Assembly: GCA_000438255.1 (NCBI GenBank)
Contig: FR901950.1
Location: 1-9,969, forward strand
Source: Clostridium sp. CAG:389
GTDB taxonomy: Bacteria > Bacillota > Clostridia > TANB77 > CAG-508
Length of the DNA: 9,969 nt
Direction: 5' to 3'
Shown: piece after piece, positions 1 through 5,227 of the stretch
Numbering within the stretch: position 1 is the first letter of the stretch
Layout of the letters: each line of letters opens with the position of its first letter
Program-made: the position numbers and the translations under genes
The notes under the pieces: generated by a model
Seen by the model: the letters and a program-made list of their open reading frames with translations, nothing else
What the model was told of the DNA's origin: nothing
Database searches by the model: none

Positions 1-60
1 GTTTGGATATATAAAGGAGAAGTTCTTCCTACTAAAAAAATGGAAGGAGGAGACCAATAA
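1..60 (+). CDS. rpsC: 30S ribosomal protein S3, C-terminal end (partial)
   Basis: The window opens inside a reading frame (frame 1) that gives VWIYKGEVLPTKKMEGGDQ and then TAA. The run V-W-I-Y-K-G-E-V-L-P is the hallmark C-terminal strand of bacterial S3, which sits at the mRNA entry side of the 30S head. Only the last 19 residues are present. The stop codon shares one base with the ATG of rplP (TAATG), so the two genes are translationally coupled, and the rplP ribosome-binding site GGAAGGAGGAG lies inside the S3 coding sequence. The identification rests on the short tail plus the invariant rpsC-rplP gene order. Confidence 0.93.
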   Translation, partial: VWIYKGEVLPTKKMEGGDQ

Positions 61-500
61 TGCCATTAATGCCAAAAAGAACAAAACATAGAAAAGTACA
101 AAAAGGTAGAATGAGAGGAAAAGCAACAAGAGGAAATAGAGTTACAGACGGAGAATATGGAATACAAGCTGTAACAGCAGGTTTAATTACAAGTAATCAA
201 ATCGAAGCAGCCAGAATTGCTATGACTCGTTATATAAAAAGAGGTGGAAAAGTTTGGATTAAAATATTCCCAGACAAACCAATAACATCTAAACCAATCG
301 GTACTCGTATGGGTAAAGGTAAAGGTGCTCCAGAATATTGGGTAGCTGTTGTAAAACCAGGAAGAGTAATGTTTGAAATTGCTGGTGTACCAGAAGAAAC
401 AGCTAGAGAAGCCTTAAGACTTGCAATGAATAAACTACCTAATAAAACAAAATTCGTTGCTAGAGAATCTGAAAAGGTAGGTGGAAATGATGAAGATTAG
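60..500 (+). CDS. rplP: 50S ribosomal protein L16
   Basis: L16 binds 23S rRNA at the base of the central protuberance and helps position the acceptor end of A-site tRNA. The 146-residue protein has the family length and signature stretches: the basic start MPKRTKHRKVQKGRMRG, the central R-Y-I-K-R-G-G-K-V-W-I-K-I-F-P strand (about residues 59-72), then R-M-G-K-G-K-G-A-P-E and the V-K-P-G-R strand. The ATG at 60 is preceded at good distance by GGAAGGAGG; a second ATG at 69 would remove only three residues and is less well placed. The gene overlaps rpsC by one base and runs into rpmC, giving tight coupling in the S10-type gene cluster. Nothing unusual is seen. Confidence 0.98.
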   Translation: MPLMPKRTKHRKVQKGRMRGKATRGNRVTDGEYGIQAVTAGLITSNQIEAARIAMTRYIKRGGKVWIKIFPDKPITSKPIGTRMGKGKGAPEYWVAVVKPGRVMFEIAGVPEETAREALRLAMNKLPNKTKFVARESEKVGGNDED

Positions 501-693
501 TAAAATAAGAGAAATGTCTTCACCAGATTTAGAAAAAGAATTAGGTGAACTAAAAACAGAATTATTTAAATTAAAATTTAGTTTAGCTACAAACGGATTA
601 GACAATCCAATGAAGATTAAAGAAGTAAAAAAAGACATAGCTAAAATAAATACTGTATTAACAGAAAGAAAAATAGCAGAAGCCAAAGCTTAG
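490..693 (+). CDS. rpmC: 50S ribosomal protein L29
   Basis: L29 is a small two-helix protein beside the polypeptide exit tunnel next to L23, where nascent-chain factors dock. The 67 residues from ATG 490 start MKISKIREMSSPDLEKEL and hold the typical L-F-K-L-K-F-S-L-A-T segment, followed by a second basic helix with I-A-K-I-N-T-V-L-T-E-R. I prefer ATG 490 because family members begin M-K-x-x-E/K-I-R. ATG 487 (one residue longer) is equally possible, and GTG 481 is less likely because AGGTAGGTGG (475-484) serves as ribosome-binding site. The start lies inside the end of rplP (11-base overlap). The stop codon sits within a small inverted repeat, GCCAAA (682-687) and TTTGGC (695-700). Confidence 0.95.
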   Translation: MKISKIREMSSPDLEKELGELKTELFKLKFSLATNGLDNPMKIKEVKKDIAKINTVLTERKIAEAKA

Positions 694-753
694 ATTTGGC
701 AGGCAAAAATTTTGAAGAAATTTTTGAATGACGATGAACGAGCTGAGCGAGAG
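693..753 (+). repeat. Dispersed repeat, copy 1 (rpmC-rpsQ gap)
   Basis: This stretch matches a second copy at 6814-6862 in 42 of 49 positions (first 49 nt compared, no gaps). It begins GATTTGGCAG at the rpmC stop codon. It holds a perfect hairpin, AAAAATTT (705-712), loop TGAAG, AAATTTTT (718-725), then a purine-rich tail GATGAACGA...GAGCGAGAG. In the other copy the pair 709/721 is changed from A-T to T-A and 705/725 from A-T to G-T, so pairing is kept. No protein reading is conserved: the frame that reads through both copies changes mostly non-synonymously. Whether it acts as RNA or as a mobile DNA palindrome cannot be told from two copies. Confidence 0.75.
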
Positions 754-758
754 ACTTG

Positions 759-786
759 TAAAATTAGATTTAAAAATTTAGTTTTA
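759..786 (+). other. AT-rich hairpin between repeat tails, upstream of rpsQ
   Basis: TAAAATTAGATT (759-770) pairs with AATTTAGTTTTA (775-786), twelve pairs including two G-T pairs, with a TAAA loop. It is flanked on both sides by related purine-rich segments beginning GATGAACGA (733 and 788). The element separates copy 1 of the dispersed repeat from the ribosome-binding site of rpsQ. No T-run follows, so it does not look like an intrinsic terminator. Its role is unknown; an AT-only hairpin is weak evidence by itself in such an AT-rich genome. Confidence 0.45.
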
Positions 787-787
787 T

Positions 788-817
788 GATGAACGAACGA
801 AGCGAGAGAAAGGATGG
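788..817 (+). promoter_or_regulatory. Purine-rich repeat tail carrying the rpsQ ribosome-binding site
   Basis: GATGAACGAACGAAGCGAGA and the following GAAAGG match the tail of the copy before adk (6854-6879) in 23 of 26 positions. In both places the AAAGGA at the end of the tail is the Shine-Dalgarno sequence, eight bases before the next start codon if rpsQ starts at 826. Here AAAGGATGG (809-817) is the best site; it touches the ATG at 814, which therefore is too close to be the start. Confidence 0.65.
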
Positions 818-825
818 ATTCATAC

Positions 826-1089
826 ATGGAAGAAAGAAATCTTCGTAAAACAATGACAGGAACTGTCGTATCTGACAAAATGGATAAAACAGTTGTTGTA
901 GCTGTTGAAACAAATGTTAGACATGATGTATATGGAAAAACAGTAAAAAGAACATATAAATTAAAAGCTCATGACGAAAACAATGAATGCCATGAAGGTG
1001 ACAAAGTTGAAGTTATGGAAACAAGACCACTTTCTAAAGATAAAAGATGGAGAGTAGTTAGAATAGTTGAAAAAGCAATAGTAAAATAA
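826..1089 (+). CDS. rpsQ: 30S ribosomal protein S17
   Basis: S17 is an OB-fold protein that binds 16S rRNA early in 30S assembly. The 87 residues begin MEERNLRKTMTGTVVSDKMD, and the S17 hallmarks follow: K-T-V-V-V-A-V-E strand, Y-G-K-T-V-K-R-T-Y-K-L-K-A-H-D-E-N-N, G-D-K-V-E-V-M-E-T-R-P-L-S-K. ATG 826 is chosen over ATG 814 because it gives the family's usual N-terminus (M-x-E-R-N-x-R-K) and stands eight bases after AAAGGATGG, whereas ATG 814 directly abuts that site. The gene is separated from rpmC by about 130 bases filled by a dispersed repeat and a hairpin, an unusually wide gap for this point of the operon. Confidence 0.96.
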   Translation: MEERNLRKTMTGTVVSDKMDKTVVVAVETNVRHDVYGKTVKRTYKLKAHDENNECHEGDKVEVMETRPLSKDKRWRVVRIVEKAIVK

Positions 1090-1109
1090 ATGAAGGGAGA
1101 ATAACCAAA

Positions 1110-1478
1110 ATGATACAACAACAAACAATTTTAAAAGTAGCTGACAACACAGGTGCAAAAGAAATTATGTGTATTAGATGTTTAGGTGGTTCATACAGAA
1201 AAACATCAAACATTGGTGATGTTATAGTTGCTTCAGTTAAAACAGCAACACCAGGTGGCGTTGTAAAAAAAGGTGATGTTGTAAAAGCAGTTATCGTTAG
1301 ATCTAAAAAAGGATTAAGAAGACAAGACGGATCATATATAAAATTTGATGAAAACGCAGCTGTAATTATAAAAGAAGACGGAACACCAAAAGGAACACGT
1401 ATATTCGGACCAGTTGCAAGAGAATTAAGAGAAAAAGATTATATGAAAATATTATCTTTAGCTCCAGAAGTTCTTTAA
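1110..1478 (+). CDS. rplN: 50S ribosomal protein L14
   Basis: L14 lies at the subunit interface and contacts 16S helix 14 (bridge B8). The protein has exactly the usual 122 residues, beginning MIQQQTILKVADNTGAKEIM, and carries the family block G-G-V-V-K-K-G-D-V-V-K-A-V-I-V-R, the F-D-E-N-A-A-V-I strand, G-T-R-I-F-G-P-V-A-R-E-L-R and the C-terminal K-I-L-S-L-A-P-E-V-L. The start is set by AGGGAGA eight to nine bases upstream of the ATG. The gene sits 20 bases after rpsQ and 50 before rplX in the standard S17-L14-L24-L5 order. Confidence 0.98.
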   Translation: MIQQQTILKVADNTGAKEIMCIRCLGGSYRKTSNIGDVIVASVKTATPGGVVKKGDVVKAVIVRSKKGLRRQDGSYIKFDENAAVIIKEDGTPKGTRIFGPVARELREKDYMKILSLAPEVL

Positions 1479-1528
1479 GATGTTAACTAAATAGTAAAAA
1501 GAGTAAAGAAGAAGGGAGGCAATCTCTA

Positions 1529-1837
1529 ATGAGAATAAAAAAAGGAGATACTGTTCAAATCTTATCAGGAAATGATAAAGGAACAACAGGAGAAGTACTA
1601 GAAGTAATACCAAAAGCTGACAAAATCGTTGTTAAAGGTGCTAACATTAGAAAAAAACATGTTAAACCAAGAAAACAAGGAGAAGAAGGCGGAATAATAT
1701 CAGTTGAAGTTGCTATACCAAGCTCAAAAGCAAATGTAGTATGCCCAAAATGCGGAAAAGCTACAAAAGTTGGATATAGCGAAGAAAAAGGCGTAAAAGT
1801 TCGTGTTTGTAAAAAATGCGGTGCAAAATTAAAATAA
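1529..1837 (+). CDS. rplX: 50S ribosomal protein L24 with zinc-ribbon tail
   Basis: L24 is an assembly-initiator protein that binds the 5' domain of 23S rRNA near the tunnel exit. The 102-residue protein has the N-terminal KOW motif (K-G-D-T-V-Q-I-L-S-G-N-D-K-G, residues 5-18), then the G-A-N-I-R-K-K-H-V-K-P loop. The C-terminus carries two CxxC pairs (C72/C75 and C94/C97) that look like a zinc ribbon; such cysteines are known in many Bacillota and Thermotogota L24 proteins and absent from the E. coli protein. Zinc binding is inferred. The start has GAAGGGAGG nearby. Confidence 0.97.
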   Translation: MRIKKGDTVQILSGNDKGTTGEVLEVIPKADKIVVKGANIRKKHVKPRKQGEEGGIISVEVAIPSSKANVVCPKCGKATKVGYSEEKGVKVRVCKKCGAKLK

Positions 1838-1861
1838 TAGAGAAGGGAGGACTAATTCATA

Positions 1862-2401
1862 ATGGAAAAATTAAGAGAACAATATGAAAAAGAAGTAGTT
1901 CCAGCATTAATGAAAAAATTTAATTATAAATCAGTTATGCAAGTTCCAAAACTTGATAAAATAGTTATAAACATAGGTTTAGGTGACACAAAAGAAAATC
2001 CTAAATCATTAGAAAATGCAATTAATGATTTAAGCATTATTACAGGTCAAAAACCAGTAATAACAAAAGCTAGAAAATCAATCGCAGCATTCAAATTAAG
2101 AGAAGGTGCAAACATAGGATGTAAAGTAACATTAAGATCAGACAAAATGTATGATTTTGCTTACAAATTATTCAATGTAGCACTTCCAAGAGTTAGAGAT
2201 TTTAGAGGAGTTTCAGGAAATTCATTTGATGGAAGAGGAAACTACTCAATGGGTATAAAAGAACAATTAATATTCCCAGAAATCGAATATGATAAAGTAG
2301 ACAAATTAAGAGGTATGGATATCATATTTGTAACAACAGCTAATTCAGACGAAGAAGCAAAAGAATTATTAAGATTAATGGGAATGCCTTTTAAAAACTA
2401 G
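1862..2401 (+). CDS. rplE: 50S ribosomal protein L5
   Basis: L5 binds 5S rRNA with L18 in the central protuberance and touches P-site tRNA. The 179 residues match the family length. Recognisable segments are L-R-E-Q-Y near the start, K-I-V-I-N-I-G-L-G-D, the T-G-Q-K-P-V-I-T-K-A-R-K-S-I-A-A-F-K-L-R-E-G loop, R-V-R-D-F-R-G-V, and the C-terminal I-I-F-V-T-T-A-N-S-D-E-E-A-K-E-L-L. The start is preceded by GAAGGGAGG. It lies 24 bases after rplX and 24 before rpsZ. Confidence 0.98.
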   Translation: MEKLREQYEKEVVPALMKKFNYKSVMQVPKLDKIVINIGLGDTKENPKSLENAINDLSIITGQKPVITKARKSIAAFKLREGANIGCKVTLRSDKMYDFAYKLFNVALPRVRDFRGVSGNSFDGRGNYSMGIKEQLIFPEIEYDKVDKLRGMDIIFVTTANSDEEAKELLRLMGMPFKN

Positions 2402-2425
2402 TCAAAAGGAGGAAAATAAAAAACT

Positions 2426-2611
2426 ATGGCTAAAAAATCAATGAAAGTTAAACAAGCTAGACCACAAAAATTTAGTACTAGAGAATACAATAGATGTAAA
2501 TTATGTGGTAGACCACATGCTTATATCAGGAAATATGGTATTTGCCGTGTATGCTTTAGAGAATTAGCACATAAAGGTGAAATTCCTGGTGTTAAGAAAG
2601 CTAGTTGGTAA
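2426..2611 (+). CDS. rpsZ: 30S ribosomal protein S14, zinc type
   Basis: S14 is a late-assembling protein of the 30S head. The 61-residue length, and CxxC pairs at C24/C27 and C40/C43, mark the short zinc-binding form (type Z, called rpsZ or rpsN by different authors). The C-terminal H-K-G-E-I-P-G-V-K-K-A-S-W is a hallmark. In the family the four cysteines hold one zinc; some relatives carry a second cysteine-free copy elsewhere for zinc starvation, which cannot be judged here. AAAGGAGGAAA precedes the ATG. Confidence 0.97.
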   Translation: MAKKSMKVKQARPQKFSTREYNRCKLCGRPHAYIRKYGICRVCFRELAHKGEIPGVKKASW

Positions 2612-2657
2612 AAAAGAGATATACAAAAAATATTAAAAGGAAAAGGAGGAAATAGAG

Positions 2658-3056
2658 TTGAATACTACAGATCCAATCGCAGATATGTTAACAAGAATCA
2701 GAAATGCAAATACATCAAAACATAAAACAGTAGATATACCTGCATCAAAAATGAAAACAGGAATAGCTGAAATATTATTCAAAGAAGGATATATTAAAGC
2801 TTACGAGGAAATAAAAGATGAAAATCAAGGAATCATCAGAGTTACTCTTAAATATGACGAAAAAGGAAATAGAGTAATTGATGGTTTAAGAAGAATCAGT
2901 AAACCAGGATTAAGAGTTTATGCTTCAAAAGAAGAATTACCTAAAGTATTAAATGGTTTAGGTATAGCTATAATCTCTACATCACAAGGTTTAAAAACAG
3001 ATAAAGAAGCAAGACAATTAGGAGTAGGTGGAGAAGTATTAGCATATGTTTGGTAA
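2658..3056 (+). CDS. rpsH: 30S ribosomal protein S8
   Basis: S8 binds the central domain of 16S rRNA and is a primary assembly protein; in E. coli it represses the spc operon by binding near rplE. The 132-residue protein starts MNTTDPIADMLTRIRNANTS, the usual S8 opening, and ends with the V-G-G-E-V-L-A-Y-V-W block (Cys is common at the Ala position). The start codon is TTG at 2658, seven bases after AAAAGGAGGAAA; no ATG fits the family N-terminus. No S8-binding-site-like element was recognised around rplE, but this was not folded. Confidence 0.97.
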   Translation: MNTTDPIADMLTRIRNANTSKHKTVDIPASKMKTGIAEILFKEGYIKAYEEIKDENQGIIRVTLKYDEKGNRVIDGLRRISKPGLRVYASKEELPKVLNGLGIAIISTSQGLKTDKEARQLGVGGEVLAYVW

Positions 3057-3114
3057 TATCCACTAAAAAAGGCGAAAGCTATATGACATAATTCAAAATA
3101 AGGAGGAGAAAAAA

Positions 3115-3651
3115 ATGTCAAGAATAGGAAATAAACCTATAACAGTACCTGATGGTGTAGAAGTAAAAATAGACGGACAAAAAATTACTGTAAAAGGACC
3201 AAAAGGAACATTAGAAAGAGAAATACATAGAAACATTTCATTAGAAATGAATGATAATGTAATTAAAGTAACAAGAAAAAATGATGAACCAGCTAACAGA
3301 AGTTTACATGGTTTAACAAGAACTTTAATCAATAACATGATAATTGGTGTTAAAGATGAATACACTAAGGAATTACAAATCAATGGTGTTGGTTACAGAG
3401 TAGCTAAACAAGGAAATGATTTAAATATGACATTAGGATATTCACATCCAGTAATATTTGAAGCACCAGAAGGAATCACTTTTGATGTACCAAATGCAAA
3501 TACTATTATTGTTAGAGGTATTGATAAAGAATTAGTAGGTCAAACAGCAGCTGTTGTAAGATCTAAGAGACCACCAGAAGTATATAGAGGTAAAGGTATC
3601 AAATATGCTGATGAAGTTATTCGTCGTAAAGAAGGTAAAACAGGTAAATAA
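3115..3651 (+). CDS. rplF: 50S ribosomal protein L6
   Basis: L6 has two similar domains and binds 23S rRNA beside the sarcin-ricin loop, near the elongation-factor site. The 178 residues carry S-R-I-G-N-K-P-I at the start, G-P-K-G-T-L, the G-V-G-Y-R-V block at the domain junction, the L-G-Y-S-H-P-V strand, and the C-terminal R-P-P-E-V-Y-R-G-K-G-I-K-Y with a basic tail. The start has AAGGAGGAG seven to eight bases upstream. It is followed by an unusual 147-base gap before rplR that folds as a long hairpin. Confidence 0.98.
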   Translation: MSRIGNKPITVPDGVEVKIDGQKITVKGPKGTLEREIHRNISLEMNDNVIKVTRKNDEPANRSLHGLTRTLINNMIIGVKDEYTKELQINGVGYRVAKQGNDLNMTLGYSHPVIFEAPEGITFDVPNANTIIVRGIDKELVGQTAAVVRSKRPPEVYRGKGIKYADEVIRRKEGKTGK

Positions 3652-3655
3652 AATA

Positions 3656-3783
3656 AGATTTCGATTAAATTACTCATCTTGCACATTTTTAACATTTATT
3701 ACAAATCTTGGTATGCAAACGTATTGCCTTGCCTTGTAATAAAGAACAAAAATTGTACAATATAACCAATTTAATCAAAATTT
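3656..3783 (+). promoter_or_regulatory. Rod-like imperfect hairpin upstream of rplR (candidate RNA leader)
   Basis: Nearly the whole rplF-rplR gap pairs with itself. Stem 1: 3656-3671 with 3768-3783 (15 pairs, one C-A mismatch). Stem 2: 3679-3690 with 3748-3760 (11 pairs, one C-A mismatch, one bulge). Stem 3: TTTATTACAA (3695-3704) with TTGTAATAAA (3734-3743), perfect. Stem 4: 3710-3716 with 3721-3728 around an AAAC loop. The internal loops are symmetric (7x7, 4x4, 5x5). The 3' strand of stem 1 ends beside the rplR ribosome-binding site GGAAGGGAG (3784-3792). There is no T-run, so it is not a standard terminator, and no target duplication was seen. It may be a ribosomal-protein-responsive leader or a decayed palindromic insertion; function is unknown. 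Confidence 0.6.
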
Positions 3784-3798
3784 GGAAGGGAGTAAAAA

Positions 3799-4158
3799 AT
3801 GGTTAAGAAAACAGATAGAAAAATGGAAAGAACAAGAAGACATTTAAGAGTTAGAACAAAAGTATCTGGAACAAGCGAAAGACCAAGACTATGTGTATAT
3901 AGAAGTAACACAAACTTATATGTACAAATTATAGATGATGTTGCAGGAAACACATTAGTTAGTTGTTCAACATTAGATAAAGATATAAAAACAAAACATG
4001 CTAATAAAGAAGCTGCTAAAGAAGTTGGAGCAATGATAGCTAAAAAAGCATTAGAAAAAAATATTGATACAGTAGTTTTTGATCGTGGTGGATACATTTA
4101 TCACGGTGTAGTAAAAGAATTAGCAGAAGCTGCTAGAGAAGGCGGATTAAAATTCTAG
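3799..4158 (+). CDS. rplR: 50S ribosomal protein L18
   Basis: L18 binds 5S rRNA and with L5 builds the central protuberance. The 119 residues show the basic N-terminus (R-T-R-R-H-L-R-V-R-T-K), then S-G-T-S-E-R-P-R-L-C-V-Y-R-S-N, Y-V-Q-I-I-D-D, and the C-terminal V-F-D-R-G-G-Y-I-Y-H-G-V-V-K-E-L-A-E-A-A-R-E-G-G-L-K-F, all standard for the family. ATG 3799 follows GGAAGGGAG by six bases. The preceding gap holds a 128-base hairpin whose last base touches this ribosome-binding site, so rplR is the gene in this operon most likely to be translationally controlled (inference). Confidence 0.98.
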   Translation: MVKKTDRKMERTRRHLRVRTKVSGTSERPRLCVYRSNTNLYVQIIDDVAGNTLVSCSTLDKDIKTKHANKEAAKEVGAMIAKKALEKNIDTVVFDRGGYIYHGVVKELAEAAREGGLKF

Positions 4159-4184
4159 AATAAAAAGAGGAGGAAATAAAACCA

Positions 4185-4670
4185 ATGGAAGAAAAAAGCG
4201 AATTAAAAGAAAAAGTTGTTGCCATAAACAGAGTTGCAAAAGTTGTTAAAGGTGGTAGAACTTTTAGATTTAGTGCTGTTGTTGTTGTTGGTGATGAAAA
4301 CGGACACATTGGTGTTGGAAACGGTAAAGCTGCCGAAGTTCCAGACGCAATAAGAAAAGCTATGCAAGAAGCTAAGAAAAACTTAGTTGAAGTACCAATC
4401 GTTGATACAACAGTTCCACATGAATTTGTTGGAAAATTCGGTAGTGCAAAAGTTTTATTAAAACCAGCTGCTGTTGGTACTGGATTAATAGCAGGAGGTA
4501 GCGTTAGACCAGTATTAGAGCTTGCAGGATATAAAAACATAAGAACAAAAGTTATTGGAACAAACAATCCAAGAAACGTTGTTTATGCTACAATCGAAGG
4601 ATTAAAAGCTATGCAAACAGCTGAACAAGTAGCTAAAAAAAGAGGTAAAAAAGTAGAAGATATCTTATAA
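4185..4670 (+). CDS. rpsE: 30S ribosomal protein S5
   Basis: S5 lies at the mRNA entry of the 30S subunit and affects decoding accuracy with S4. The 161-residue protein has the N-terminal double-stranded-RNA-binding-type domain (V-A-I-N-R-V-A-K-V-V-K-G-G-R-T-F-R-F-S, then G-N-G-K-A-A-E-V-P-D-A-I) and the C-terminal domain with A-G-G-S-V-R-P-V-L-E-L-A-G and a T-N-N-P-R-N-V-V-Y-A-T segment. GAGGAGG precedes the ATG by nine to ten bases. In most Bacillota rpmD (L30) follows directly; here the next 122 bases contain no L30 and hold a long hairpin instead. Confidence 0.98.
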   Translation: MEEKSELKEKVVAINRVAKVVKGGRTFRFSAVVVVGDENGHIGVGNGKAAEVPDAIRKAMQEAKKNLVEVPIVDTTVPHEFVGKFGSAKVLLKPAAVGTGLIAGGSVRPVLELAGYKNIRTKVIGTNNPRNVVYATIEGLKAMQTAEQVAKKRGKKVEDIL

Positions 4671-4688
4671 TAAAATACGAAATTATAA

Positions 4689-4763
4689 AAGGAAAATAAC
4701 ATATTCACACGGGTAGTGGAATATCGTGTTTTCATAGAATACCCGTGAAAAAATATGTTCCTT
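4689..4763 (+). promoter_or_regulatory. Long hairpin in place of rpmD, upstream of rplO
   Basis: Two perfect 8-bp inverted repeats are nested: outer AACATATT (4698-4705) with AATATGTT (4752-4759), and inner CACGGGTA (4708-4715) with TACCCGTG (4740-4747). They are separated by a small CA/AAAA internal loop; AAGG (4689-4692) and CCTT (4760-4763) can extend it past a 5-base bulge. The inner stem is markedly GC-rich for this sequence. The 24-base apical part allows competing pairings: ATTCAC (4703-4708) with GTGGAAT (4716-4722), and TTTTCA (4729-4734) with TGAAAA (4746-4751). There is no T-run. The rplO ribosome-binding site lies just downstream. A regulatory leader is possible but unproven. Confidence 0.6.
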
Positions 4764-4792
4764 GTCAAAGAAAGAGGAGGTGCAAGCACAAA

Positions 4793-5227
4793 ATGAAGTT
4801 AGGAGAATTAAAACCAGCTGAAGAAAGAGTTTCAAGAAGAAGAGTAGGCCGTGGAATCGGTTCTGGACTTGGAAAAACATCAGGAAGAGGACATAAAGGA
4901 CAAAAAGCAAGATCAGGTGGCGGAGTAAGAAGAGGATTCGAAGGTGGTCAAACACCATTATATAGAAGATTACCAAAAAGAGGATTCAACAATATTCACG
5001 CTAAAAATTACACAGAAGTAACATTAACAATGTTAAACAAATCAACAGTTGCTGACGTAACAGCAGAAACATTATTAGCTGATGGAATAATTGGAAAAGT
5101 AAATGACGGAATAGTAGTATTAGCAACAGGAAAATTAGATAAAAAATTAAATGTTAAAGCTACAAGATTCACTGCAAAAGCTAAAGAACAAATTGAAGCT
5201 TTAGGTGGAAAGGCTGAGGTGATTTAG
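4793..5227 (+). CDS. rplO: 50S ribosomal protein L15
   Basis: L15 joins late in 50S assembly and threads its basic, glycine-rich N-terminus into 23S rRNA. From ATG 4793 the protein is 144 residues, starting MKLGELKPAEERVSRRRVGR, then G-K-T-S-G-R-G-H-K-G-Q-K-A-R-S-G-G and E-G-G-Q-T-P-L-Y-R-R-L-P-K-R-G-F, all diagnostic. The frame is open upstream to a GTG at 4745, but that start would lie inside the hairpin and add 16 atypical residues; GAGGAGGTG (4774-4782) supports 4793. The stop codon TAG directly abuts the secY TTG, so the two genes are coupled. Confidence 0.97.
   Translation: MKLGELKPAEERVSRRRVGRGIGSGLGKTSGRGHKGQKARSGGGVRRGFEGGQTPLYRRLPKRGFNNIHAKNYTEVTLTMLNKSTVADVTAETLLADGIIGKVNDGIVVLATGKLDKKLNVKATRFTAKAKEQIEALGGKAEVI

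Noticed and set aside
690..878. Minus-strand reading frames over the two dispersed repeats that share an R-S-S-S, F-F-K, C-Q-I pattern as a protein family
   Set aside because: The similarity follows from the DNA repeat, there is no ribosome-binding site, and the changes between copies preserve base pairing rather than amino acids.
3061..3085. Small GGCGAAAGCT hairpin with GAAA tetraloop before rplF
   Set aside because: Only three pairs including one G-T; too short to support a call.
4672..4684. 13-base match AAAATACGAAATT shared with 7563-7575 as a second dispersed repeat
   Set aside because: The match does not extend on either side and such A-rich words recur by chance in this composition.
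4745..4792. Upstream GTG start for rplO adding 16 residues
   Set aside because: It falls inside the hairpin, lacks a ribosome-binding site and spoils the family N-terminus; ATG 4793 has GAGGAGGTG.
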